From positions 1-46,926 of the IMG/VR virus record IMGVR_UViG_3300025949_000003: 46,926 nt of DNA. One strand, 5' to 3'. Shown here in pieces: positions 31,576-38,020 of the stretch. Made by a program: the position numbers and the translations under genes. Source of the DNA: a virus. Within the stretch, counting starts at the first letter, position 1. The number at the start of each line of letters is the position of its first letter. The notes under the pieces are model-generated. The model worked only from the letters and a program-made list of their open reading frames with translations. It was not told the origin of the DNA and searched no databases.

Positions 31576-31649
31576 CGTCTCAGAGCTGCTCACGGGCATG
31601 GCTGACTGGCTGGCTCGCATCTCTGAGACGTGCGGTGACCATGATCACC
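31576..31649 (+). promoter_or_regulatory. hairpin and 16-base palindrome in a noncoding stretch
   Basis: CGTCTCAGAG (31576-31585) pairs perfectly with 31621-31630; directly after it GGTGACCATGATCACC (31634-31649) is a palindrome with one mismatched pair. The stretch 31563-31814 holds these and the promoter below, and I see no convincing gene in it. Confidence 0.5.
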
Positions 31650-31727
31650 TGGAATGGCTAGTCATTCGAAGCGCACGAGTGGAAAACGTGCACGTCAGAG
31701 GCCCATTCCAACGCCTAGTTCTTCGGC

Positions 31728-31756
31728 TTGCATTCGCTTTGGAGCTTTGCTAGGCT
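31728..31756 (+). promoter_or_regulatory. sigma-70-type promoter for the 397-aa gene
   Basis: TTGCAT (31728-31733), exactly 17 bases, then TAGGCT (31751-31756). This fits primary-sigma promoters of actinobacteria. It lies 59 bases before the ATG at 31815, and a strong terminator ends the same gene, so the gene is probably a single-gene unit. Confidence 0.55.
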
Positions 31757-31814
31757 CGCGTACGCACCACCACAATCCAGCAAGATCACCAACACGAAAG
31801 GGTAGGTCAAGACA

Positions 31815-33008
31815 ATGGCTCGATTCAGCAAGCGCACTCAGGAGAACGACGACGACAACGTGACGGCTGTTCCGGCAATCGACCCGGACGAAGTCCTGTT
31901 GCCAGGCGAGGAGCCCGAGGAAAGCGCTGAGTCGGAGACTGCCCCGGAAAGTGCGGACGTCGCGCATTCCGACAGCAACACCATTCCTCAGGAGGAAAGC
32001 GAAATGACTGACACCGTGGTCGAGGAAAGCGTTCCGGCCGAGCGTCACACCTACGTGGACGAGAATGGCACGACTCTCGTCGCCACCGATGCGGCGGAAA
32101 GGCTGCTCGCCGAGGTGGAGGGAGAGACTGTCACGATGCTGGAAATCGGGAGCCTTCCCAACGACGCGCGCATTCTCAAGATGCAGCTCGAAATCCTGAA
32201 GGACCTCGCGGACGAGTACAAGGTGCTCCGCAAGGAACTCGCGGATGGCACGTCCGGCAAGGACGAGAAGATTGCGGCATTCCTCGCCGAGAATGAGGAG
32301 ATCTTTGCCGAGATCGAGGGCAAGAACGTCGACCTCAAGAATGCGCTTGCCGAAGCGCAGGAAGCTCGCGACGCTGCCATTGCAGCTGCGAATAAGGCTG
32401 AGGCTGACTTGCTCGCGCACGTCGAGGCTGAGCTTTCCAAGACGGCTGGTGGCGTCATGTCCGAAGAGGACATTGCCGCAAAGACCGCCGAGATCAAGAC
32501 AAAGTACGGGGAATACGCCGAGCAGCACAAGGCGGCGAAGTCTTTCCTCGACAACTACCGGGCGCACAAGAATCCGGAAGTCGGGGAAATCAATCAGTAC
32601 GTCACGCACATTGACCGGCCTTCCGGGCGTCCGACCAGTGGCGGTGGCGGAACGCGGAATGCTTCTGATGGTGGTGCCGGTCGTTCCGTTCACGTGAGTG
32701 GCGCATTCTTCTCGCGTGATGGCGGTCAGACGTGGGAGCATTCCACCACCAAGAAGAACACACCCAAGGGCACCATTACTCTGAGCAATCCGGCAAGCCT
32801 CGCGGTGGACTTGGGCCAGGCATTCTCGACCACGGTTTCCAAGGACGACATCATTGACGCCTGGTATTCCGCGTGCGGAAAGACTCGCGAGGGTGACACC
32901 ATGGCGACCAAGGCGAACATGCCCGCCGAGAAGGTGTTCGAGATGGCTTTCAAGGACGGCAGCGGGAATGAGGTCAAGCCCCTGGTCAAGCTGGTCAAGC
33001 GCCAGTAA
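31815..33008 (+). CDS. acidic coiled-coil early protein (397 aa)
   Basis: A Glu/Ala-rich protein of 397 residues. Residues 1-70 are acidic and disordered. Residues about 100-260 form a long coiled coil (KNVDLKNALAEAQEARDAA), then a Gly-rich hinge (GGGGTRNASDGGAGRS). The C-terminal domain has FFSRDGGQTWEHSTTKK and ends VKLVKRQ. Codon choice is more GC-rich in third positions than in the neighbours, suggesting high expression or separate origin. It has its own promoter and terminator. No known family; abundant early protein is the safest reading. Confidence 0.7.
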   Translation: MARFSKRTQENDDDNVTAVPAIDPDEVLLPGEEPEESAESETAPESADVAHSDSNTIPQEESEMTDTVVEESVPAERHTYVDENGTTLVATDAAERLLAEVEGETVTMLEIGSLPNDARILKMQLEILKDLADEYKVLRKELADGTSGKDEKIAAFLAENEEIFAEIEGKNVDLKNALAEAQEARDAAIAAANKAEADLLAHVEAELSKTAGGVMSEEDIAAKTAEIKTKYGEYAEQHKAAKSFLDNYRAHKNPEVGEINQYVTHIDRPSGRPTSGGGGTRNASDGGAGRSVHVSGAFFSRDGGQTWEHSTTKKNTPKGTITLSNPASLAVDLGQAFSTTVSKDDIIDAWYSACGKTREGDTMATKANMPAEKVFEMAFKDGSGNEVKPLVKLVKRQ

Positions 33009-33046
33009 TGACAGGGTGAATGCCCAGCACTGAATGACGGAAACAG

Positions 33047-33079
33047 AAAGCCCCCGGCCGAAATGGTCGGGGGCTTTTT
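33047..33079 (+). terminator. rho-independent terminator
   Basis: AAAGCCCCCGGCC (33047-33059) pairs with GGTCGGGGGCTTT (one G-T pair), loop GAAAT, then a T5 run ending at 33079. It closes the 397-aa gene. Confidence 0.9.
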
Positions 33080-33175
33080 GGCGTTGAGAGACAGGTTCTG
33101 CCGACAGCGTGATTCGATCCTCCCCTTCGGGTTGCGCTGAGTGGAATAAATGTGCGCGCGAAAGGACACGAGGGA

Positions 33176-33574
33176 ATGCAGATCCAAAGGATGTCATTCA
33201 TTCAGCACGACCCGCAAAGCGGAACATCTCAAGTGCTCTTCTTGCTGAGGAGTGGTCACGATCTGGAGCTGGAATGCCAGATACGTGACAGTCGAGACTA
33301 CATCGTTGACGAACCAGTCCAGCTCGCATTCACGCTCAACGACAAGCTTGTGAACCAGCTTGACAGACAGAGCCCTAACAGCGTTGAGAGTTATGACGCC
33401 TGGCGCCGGGTTGTGGCTGAATGCCTCAGCGAACCCGGTTGTATCGTGAATGGCCTCATCGGATTGGCGGCCATTGTCGAGTTCGGAGAGCCATGCTGGC
33501 AGCTCAACGAGAATCTGACCATTGTCGACAGAAATATTCTTCAAGTAACTCAGGTCTATCGGATAAGGGGGTGA
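33176..33574 (+). CDS. early hypothetical protein
   Basis: A 132-residue protein, MQIQRMSFIQHDPQSGTSQV onward, alpha/beta, with a FLLRSGHDLELECQIRD strand pair. AAAGGA lies ten bases upstream and the frame before 33176 has no ribosome-binding site. It and the next gene form a two-gene unit between a terminator and the 33.95-34.3 kb control region. Function unknown. Confidence 0.58.
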   Translation: MQIQRMSFIQHDPQSGTSQVLFLLRSGHDLELECQIRDSRDYIVDEPVQLAFTLNDKLVNQLDRQSPNSVESYDAWRRVVAECLSEPGCIVNGLIGLAAIVEFGEPCWQLNENLTIVDRNILQVTQVYRIRG

Positions 33575-33578
33575 CGTA

Positions 33579-33929
33579 ATGTCCATTCACGAAATCACAC
33601 CGCAGTTTGGCGTTCCGTCGCCAAAACTGAAAATCAACCCGCGCATACTTCGCAGGGGAATTCAACTCCTGCTAAACGACATTGTGCTCGACCGGAACAT
33701 TACAGTCGACATTGTCGTTCGCGACACACTCTCAGCAGAGAACGAATGGCGTGTTTGTATTCCGCCACACGAGCCGGATATCTACCGTGCGGTCAGCAGC
33801 ATTCTCAACTACAAGAATGCCGTCTATTCCGCTCACGTTCGTCGAGGCACAATGCAGCCTCGCGAGTTTGTTGTGAACGTCTGGTGTCGAGCGAATGATG
33901 AAGACGCCATTCGCGGAAGCTTCGATTGA
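33579..33929 (+). CDS. early hypothetical protein
   Basis: A 116-residue protein with a basic helix (RILRRGIQLLLNDIVLD) followed by strands and VYSAHVRRGTM. It starts four bases after the previous stop and ends just before the operator region. No family is recognised. Confidence 0.58.
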   Translation: MSIHEITPQFGVPSPKLKINPRILRRGIQLLLNDIVLDRNITVDIVVRDTLSAENEWRVCIPPHEPDIYRAVSSILNYKNAVYSAHVRRGTMQPREFVVNVWCRANDEDAIRGSFD

Positions 33930-33997
33930 GAAAAGCTCACACGTCATTCTTGCGAGTTTTTCAAGATCAACTCCAATCTGCAACTAATGCAACTGGA

Positions 33998-34027
33998 CCC
34001 CCCGATTCCCTTAAGGGAATCGGGGGG
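33998..34027. terminator. perfect 30-base palindrome, probable terminator
   Basis: CCCCCCGATTCCCTT is followed directly by its exact complement, AAGGGAATCGGGGGG. It would form a very stable hairpin. There is only a weak T-tract, so termination is probable but not certain. It follows the 33176-33929 gene pair. Confidence 0.6.
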
Positions 34028-34091
34028 TGTTCATGTATGGGAACAACTATCGCCATTAGCTGTTGAGTCTTTCACTGAGAATAACATGGGT

Positions 34092-34242
34092 CTGACCTGG
34101 CTTTTTGCACATTCTATTGCAACCATTGCGAACTTTGTTGCACGTTTGATGCGAACCCGATGCGACGTTTGATGCGAAGTTTGCAAGATCAACATACCCC
34201 CTGACCTGCACGTTTGACACTTACTTACGACTATGGTTGAAT
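34092..34242 (+). promoter_or_regulatory. two CTGACCTG promoter-like modules
   Basis: CTGACCTGG (34092-34100) is followed by TTTGCA, and CTGACCTGC (34201-34209) by TTGACA (34214-34219). The second has TTGAAT 17 bases beyond TTGACA. ACTTACTTACGACTATGG at 34219-34236 matches 28704-28721 at 15 of 18 positions. Likely promoters of the 34362 operon under the same control as the 28.7 kb region. Confidence 0.5.
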
Positions 34243-34361
34243 CTTGCCCGGAGAGTTACATTAGTTGGTGCGAAAATTGCATGATCAAACTCTCCGGGAA
34301 TGAGAATGGCAGGCCGCTAGCGAGCGCGAATGGCCTCTATCCATGAGAGGAGGGAATGGAG

Positions 34362-35054
34362 ATGATGAGCGCAACCAAGGGAAAGCGAAAGCTAACCCAC
34401 ACGCAAGCGGCCATTGTCGGCGTCCTTAAGACAGGACCGAAGACGATCGACGAGATTGGCGCCGAGCTTGGACGGGAATACGGGACAGTTTATCGTCCAG
34501 TCAAGGCGTTGCTCGCAATGGACACAATCGAGCCTGATCCAGAGAAGTCGGCATTCAGTCGTGCTGAGGCATTCCGCATCAAGCGGGTTCCGAATGACGG
34601 TGTCGAGTTCTTCGTGAAGGTGGACGGCGAGGAAAGGGCTGTCAGCTTTAACGCCTATCTCGAAACCATTGCGAGGCAGCGCGAATTGCCGGAGATTGCT
34701 ATGGCATGGCGAGCAGTCCCTGAAGCTTTCGCGATGCTTGCTGCATTCGCAGCCGACGAAGTCGAGCAGCCCGGATCTATTACCGAGGGTGATTTGCTGG
34801 ACCCTCTCGCAAAGCTTTCCCGTTACGAAGACATTCTGCAAGAGCAGTACAGTCTCGTGCGGCAAATGCGACAGGACCTGAGACTGTGGAATCCGGCAAT
34901 GCTGAAGAGCTCGACTCTTCTCAAGACGGATCGCACACTGAGCCCGAATGAAGTTCGGGCCTATGCACGTGCCATCGCAGTAAAGTATGACCTTGTCCGG
35001 AATGGCGAGGCCGACAATGAGAGTGAGGAAGAGAATGGCGACAGCGACGAATGA
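34362..35054 (+). CDS. winged-helix DNA-binding protein
   Basis: A 230-residue protein. An N-terminal winged helix (TQAAIVGVLKTGPKTIDEIG, then REYGTVYRPVKALLAMD) is followed by a helical body and an acidic tail (ADNESEEENGDSDE). I prefer ATG 34362 because AGGAGG then has normal spacing; ATG 34356 is too close. It is the first gene behind the operator array, a natural place for a regulator that controls its own synthesis or for an origin-binding protein. Confidence 0.65.
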   Translation: MMSATKGKRKLTHTQAAIVGVLKTGPKTIDEIGAELGREYGTVYRPVKALLAMDTIEPDPEKSAFSRAEAFRIKRVPNDGVEFFVKVDGEERAVSFNAYLETIARQRELPEIAMAWRAVPEAFAMLAAFAADEVEQPGSITEGDLLDPLAKLSRYEDILQEQYSLVRQMRQDLRLWNPAMLKSSTLLKTDRTLSPNEVRAYARAIAVKYDLVRNGEADNESEEENGDSDE

Positions 35055-35412
35055 GGAGTTCACCGCATTCACGCAGGAGGATATCGTCTATGACGACGGG
35101 TGCGCGGAGTGCGAAAAGGAAACCAAGGAGCCCCTGGCATTCGTGAACCGGGAGGACTCGGAGTACGTCATTCACGAAGCGTGCCTTTACAAGCTCAAGC
35201 CGCGTGAGCGCGCTCAGTTCATCACCATCAAGGACGTGCCGAGTGGAAAGCCTAGCGCGTCCGAAAAGGTGGACGCAATGATTGGAGAAAGCCTCGACGA
35301 CGCGGATGAAGAGGAATACGAGCTCAACGAGCCGGTCGAAATGATTATCGAGGAGGTGGAAGTCCCGAAGGGTCAGAAGATCATCAATGTCGAATTCGGT
35401 CCGGCTGACTAG
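35035..35412 (+). CDS. acidic protein with Cys-X2-Cys
   Basis: A 125-residue very acidic protein. CAECEKE near residue 22 and a single later Cys may bind zinc; the C-terminal half is Glu/Asp-rich. The ATG overlaps the previous gene by 20 bases with GAGG seven bases upstream. No family is recognised. Confidence 0.6.
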   Translation: MATATNEEFTAFTQEDIVYDDGCAECEKETKEPLAFVNREDSEYVIHEACLYKLKPRERAQFITIKDVPSGKPSASEKVDAMIGESLDDADEEEYELNEPVEMIIEEVEVPKGQKIINVEFGPAD

Positions 35413-35433
35413 TCACGAAAGGAATAGGATTCA

Positions 35434-35670
35434 ATGACGCTCGACGCAGTGCCCCCGCAGACTCCACAACCCAAGCCTGAACCGAGGCCAGGTCCACATT
35501 CTCCGCAGCCCGATCCCATTCCCGTTCCCAACAAGACGCACGAGCTCGCGCCGCTCCGCTGGGAAATGTCGAAGATGTTCCCGGGAATGGTCTGCCGGAA
35601 GCCGACGGTGCGAATCCGCAGCAATTCTGGCTACGGATACGTTCACAATCACCGATCGGTGGTGGCGTGA
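35434..35670 (+). CDS. proline-rich small protein
   Basis: A 78-residue protein. Residues 6-35 are Pro/Gln/Glu repeats (PPQTPQPKPEPRPGP), followed by a basic, Tyr/His-containing end (SNSGYGYVHNHRSVV). AAAGGA lies upstream. An extended linker-type N-terminus is likely; function unknown. Confidence 0.5.
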   Translation: MTLDAVPPQTPQPKPEPRPGPHSPQPDPIPVPNKTHELAPLRWEMSKMFPGMVCRKPTVRIRSNSGYGYVHNHRSVVA

Positions 35671-36101
35671 TGCCTGACGTTCCCGGCGACCGAATGCGAA
35701 CGGCGCGCGCCGAACTGGTCGTGAACGCAAAGACCGGAGAAGTGCCGAAGAATCGCTATGCGGTTGAGATCGAGATCGATGGAGACTATGTCTTTGTCTT
35801 TCCTCAGACCGTCGTCATAGCTCCCACCCCCGAGATGCAGGCAATGCTGGCCGAGCTCGACGAGGGAAAGACGTTGGTGCTGGCGCGAAAGATGCCCAGC
35901 ACCATTCGCGTCCTGTCGGATGTGTGCAATGCCATCAATGCGCTCAACAAGACAGACAGCCGCATTCGTGAGTACATGCGGCTGTCATTCGAGAATGAGC
36001 CAACCGAGGAGCAAGCAAAGGAGCTCGTCGAAATGCTCGGCACGGTCATCGAAAATCTCGCCGACGTTCAAAACGATCTGACGATAGGCGTAAAGGAATG
36101 A
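35670..36101 (+). CDS. early hypothetical protein
   Basis: A 143-residue protein, MPDVPGDRMRTARAELVVN onward. The N-terminal half has beta strands (YAVEIEIDGDYVFVFP); the C-terminal half is helical with several acidic patches. The ATG overlaps the previous stop region and the next gene overlaps by ATGA. No family is recognised. Confidence 0.6.
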   Translation: MPDVPGDRMRTARAELVVNAKTGEVPKNRYAVEIEIDGDYVFVFPQTVVIAPTPEMQAMLAELDEGKTLVLARKMPSTIRVLSDVCNAINALNKTDSRIREYMRLSFENEPTEEQAKELVEMLGTVIENLADVQNDLTIGVKE

Positions 36102-36388
36102 GTCAGGGCGAGCACATCGTCGCATCCCCCAAGAATGTCGCAGAATTTGTGCACGCGACAGCGCTGTCAATGCAACAATTGTTGACTGACATGAAAGCTT
36201 CCTGGGGCGTAGTCGAGATGAAAGAGTTTGGGGAACTAATGCGCAATCGCCTTGCGCTAACTCCGGACAACCATGAGCTCATCTCTTTCTGCCATGCGAT
36301 TAACCTGGCATGGGCGGAAGCTCGTCAAGCGAAAATGCAAAACGAGCGATTCCCTTCCATGCAAAGCAATCGCTTCCCGTCCACGTAA
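36098..36388 (+). CDS. small helical protein
   Basis: A 96-residue helical protein ending in a short internal repeat (NERFPSMQSNRFPST). It overlaps the previous gene by ATGA and is the last gene before the tRNA-like cluster. Function unknown. Confidence 0.6.
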   Translation: MSQGEHIVASPKNVAEFVHATALSMQQLLTDMKASWGVVEMKEFGELMRNRLALTPDNHELISFCHAINLAWAEARQAKMQNERFPSMQSNRFPST

Positions 36389-36577
36389 AAACTTGCGGTC
36401 GACATTCAGGTAAAAGAACGAATCCGCGCGAAGAATGTTAATGCGTGAGACGTCCAGGGATTAGTTCCACCGCAATTCTTGGCCCCGGCGCTGGGCCTAA
36501 ACCGCAAAGGACTTTCGGTTGGCTTTGCGGTCGAGCTGCGCGAATGTAACGGCATTCTGCGAAGCAAGCGCCACAAT
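36389..36577 (+). other. structured noncoding stretch before the tRNA cluster
   Basis: No gene is supported. GGCCC at 36481 pairs with GGGCC at 36493-36497, and ACCGCAAAG (36501-36509) pairs perfectly with 36523-36531. The word TTGCGGTCGA occurs twice (about 36393 and 36525). It may be a terminator region or part of a processed tRNA precursor. Confidence 0.45.
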
Positions 36578-36647
36578 GGTCGCGTAGCTTAATTGGAAAA
36601 GCGCGTGAGGCTAGCGTATGTTGCGGGTTCGAATCCCGTCGCGACCA
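36578..36647 (+). tRNA. tRNA-like gene with shortened anticodon arm
   Basis: Acceptor GGTCGCG pairs perfectly with CGCGACC (36640-36646), discriminator A. D arm GCTT/AAGC with GG loop, T arm GCGGG-TTCGAAT-CCCGT. Only 20 bases lie between D and T arms instead of about 23. The best 5-bp folding (CGTGA/GTATG) has a mismatch and would expose CTA; a 4-bp alternative leaves a 9-base loop. Anticodon therefore uncertain. Confidence 0.7.
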
Positions 36648-36648
36648 C

Positions 36649-36918
36649 GTGAATGATGAAGAGAAAGCCGCAGAGATCCAAGTCCTGTCCGACGAGATTG
36701 AGAGTATCATCAAGCACTCTCACGTCCCAGCTAGGAATGGTGAGAAGGCAAAGACATTCACAAATGTGGGGGCAGCGAGTTCTGCTGCTGCAAAGCGCTG
36801 CCGTCTAATCATTCGCCTCAAGGAAAACCTTGGCGACAGATACGAGATCCGTGAGCGCAGTCTCACAGCGCTCATGAAGCGGGCGGGGATTGACCTCAAC
36901 AGGAAGGGTGGAGAATGA
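36649..36918 (+). CDS. small protein starting one base after a tRNA
   Basis: An 89-residue protein, first codon GTG at 36649, one base after the tRNA discriminator. There is no ribosome-binding site because upstream sequence is the tRNA acceptor stem. The protein is charged and helical, with IKHSHVPARNGEKAKTF and a basic C-terminus. Processing of the tRNA 3' end would leave an almost leaderless message, which actinobacteria can translate. Identity unknown. Confidence 0.55.
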   Translation: MNDEEKAAEIQVLSDEIESIIKHSHVPARNGEKAKTFTNVGAASSAAAKRCRLIIRLKENLGDRYEIRERSLTALMKRAGIDLNRKGGE

Positions 36919-37001
36919 GCGCCGTCTGTCAGCATGGCCGAATCGGAATGAGTTGCCCCGACTGCCATCCAAAGCCACCGCCACCTCCGCCGAATAAGTA
37001 G
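36915..37001 (+). CDS. tiny Cys/His protein (28 aa)
   Basis: A 28-residue frame: CQHGRIGMSCPDCHP, then six prolines and NK. The spacing C-X-H ... C-X2-C-H could hold one zinc. ATG overlaps the previous stop (ATGA) and GGAAGGGTGG lies upstream. Short zinc proteins of this kind are frequent in actinophages. Small size keeps confidence moderate. Confidence 0.5.
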   Translation: MSAVCQHGRIGMSCPDCHPKPPPPPPNK

Positions 37002-37038
37002 CTTTCCTTAACGGGATGATGACGTGTTCCGTAATGCG

Positions 37039-37115
37039 GCCAAGCAGTGTTCCGGCCTAACGTCGAGTGGGGGCTAGAGTTCTTGCCCAAGTGTCGAGTA
37101 ATGAACGGCTTGGCA
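37039..37115 (+). ncRNA. possible degenerate tRNA-like element
   Basis: GCCAAGC (37039-37045) pairs perfectly with GCTTGGC (37108-37114), which is followed by A. The total length is that of a tRNA. A D-like arm TGTT/AACG with a GG-containing loop fits at 37048-37062. A T arm with TTCGA is missing, so this may be a decayed tRNA or chance. It ends six bases before the next tRNA-like gene. Confidence 0.35.
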
Positions 37116-37121
37116 CGCAAT

Positions 37122-37234
37122 GGTCCCGAAGTGTAAAAGGTTGCACGCAAGCGTTAACTACTTCCTCGTGTTATATCCGCGTTCACGATAATGCGGGGCG
37201 CTTGAAGTTGTCAGTTCGAGTCTGACCGGGGTCA
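37122..37234 (+). tRNA. tRNA-like gene with 40-base insertion in the anticodon loop
   Basis: All standard parts are present: acceptor GGTCCCG with CGGGGTC (7 pairs, two G-T), AA, D arm GTGT/GCAC with AAAAGGTT loop, G26, anticodon stem CAAGC/GCTTG, variable AAGTT, T arm GTCAG-TTCGAGT-CTGAC, discriminator A. The anticodon loop, 37153-37199, is 47 bases instead of 7. It could be an intron or a stable insertion. If the 5' side of the loop carries the anticodon it would be TAA; this is not certain. Confidence 0.65.
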
Positions 37235-37235
37235 C

Positions 37236-37460
37236 GTGACAATAGGATGGCTCATCTTCGATAATTTCGTGCTAGGCAATACTGTTGCTTATCTCGATTC
37301 TAGGGATGGATGGGGATCGGGTAAATGCGTTAAGAAAGGAGCTGAATACATCGAAAGTTACGGCGTTGTTATTGGCCTGATCGTTGGCTTTCTGGTCGAT
37401 CAGGCCATCTGGCCAAGCTATCTTGTGGCCATGCTTCAGAAGTCCGCGCGTCGAGAATAG
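37236..37460 (+). CDS. small membrane-associated protein starting one base after a tRNA-like gene
   Basis: A 74-residue frame from GTG 37236, one base beyond the tRNA-like discriminator, with the same flanking ACGTGA as the gene at 36649. A hydrophobic segment (YGVVIGLIVGFLVDQAIW) lies near the C-terminus. There is no ribosome-binding site. Real only if near-leaderless translation is used; otherwise noncoding. Confidence 0.4.
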   Translation: MTIGWLIFDNFVLGNTVAYLDSRDGWGSGKCVKKGAEYIESYGVVIGLIVGFLVDQAIWPSYLVAMLQKSARRE

Positions 37461-37500
37461 CTCGGCGCGTTTTTCATTTCACTTGGGGTGAAAGGTCAGG

Positions 37501-37740
37501 ATGCCGATCGAAATCAATCGTGTCGAATGCATTGACACTCAGGAGATCATGGAACTTCTGGACCTAAACTTTTCCACGATTTCCTCTTTCCATTCGGAAA
37601 GGTTTCGGCAGAAGCTCAGGGGCAATCCATTCCCCGAGCCCGACTTTGTCATCAACCAGAAATTCTTCTGGAAGACGACACGTATCCACGACATAATCAC
37701 CTGGCGGAATGCGAGGATCAGTGGGAATGCAGGAGAATGA
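37501..37740 (+). CDS. winged-HTH excisionase-like protein
   Basis: A 79-residue protein. The order helix-turn-helix (TQEIMELLDLNFSTISSFHS), then PEPDFVINQKFFW as a wing and a final helix (IHDIITWRNAR), matches AlpA/MerR-like excisionase-type DNA-binding domains. AAAGGTCAGG precedes the ATG. No integrase is present, so it is more probably a regulator or DNA-bending protein than a true excisionase. Confidence 0.65.
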   Translation: MPIEINRVECIDTQEIMELLDLNFSTISSFHSERFRQKLRGNPFPEPDFVINQKFFWKTTRIHDIITWRNARISGNAGE

Positions 37741-37960
37741 AGAAGAGGAGCAGTTCCGTGCGATAGCCATGGGCGAACTCTCCAGCAATCGCGAATGGCA
37801 GCACATCAATCAAGACATGGCAGAACTAGCCATTCGCGCCTACTCGATGATGAAGAAGTATGGCATCGAAAGCCTCAATGGAGTGATGTTCGTCTGCGAA
37901 AGCGACATTCCAGTTTTCACCGTGGAGTTCACTCCGCACGCAAGAGACCACATGAGATAG
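37727..37960 (+). CDS. small acidic protein
   Basis: A 77-residue protein, MQENEEEEQFRAIAMGELSS onward. Acidic helix first, then a strand-rich end (GVMFVCESDIPVFTVEF). It overlaps the HTH gene by 14 bases; ATG 37727 is chosen over 37709. No family is recognised. Confidence 0.55.
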   Translation: MQENEEEEQFRAIAMGELSSNREWQHINQDMAELAIRAYSMMKKYGIESLNGVMFVCESDIPVFTVEFTPHARDHMR

Positions 37961-37961
37961 T

Positions 37962-37990
37962 GTAGCGCTTGCCACCTTCCGCTATACTTG
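37962..37990 (+). promoter_or_regulatory. possible promoter before the 38021 operon
   Basis: TATACT at 37983-37988 is a good -10 box; a -35 about 17 bases upstream (GTGTAG) is weak. It lies 33 bases before ATG 38021, which carries a full AAGGAGGT ribosome-binding site, so a strong start of the helicase operon here is plausible. Confidence 0.4.
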
Positions 37991-38020
37991 TCACTACTAC
38001 GAAGGAGGTTGGTTCCAACA

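Larger units (their letters stand above)
33951..34289 (+). promoter_or_regulatory. three 20-base operator-like repeats
   Basis: Copies begin at 33951, 34173 and 34269 and fit TGCGA-N3-TT-N-CA-N-GATCAA. Between them, CGTTTGATGCGAA is repeated at 34143-34155 and 34166-34178. The array lies in a 430-base gap before the wHTH gene at 34362. Binding sites for a phage regulator, or origin iterons, are both possible. Confidence 0.6.

Noticed and set aside
31559-31753. 64-residue rightward frame with TTG start
   Set aside because: It covers a strong hairpin, a palindrome and the promoter of the next gene, and has no ribosome-binding site; better read as noncoding.
31695-33197. 500-residue leftward frame
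   Set aside because: It lies antisense to the 397-aa gene, which has promoter, terminator and sensible domain structure; the long opposite frame follows from its GC-rich third positions.
37501-37740. temperate lifestyle from the excisionase-like protein
   Set aside because: An HTH of this type also serves plain regulation, and no integrase or clear immunity repressor is present.
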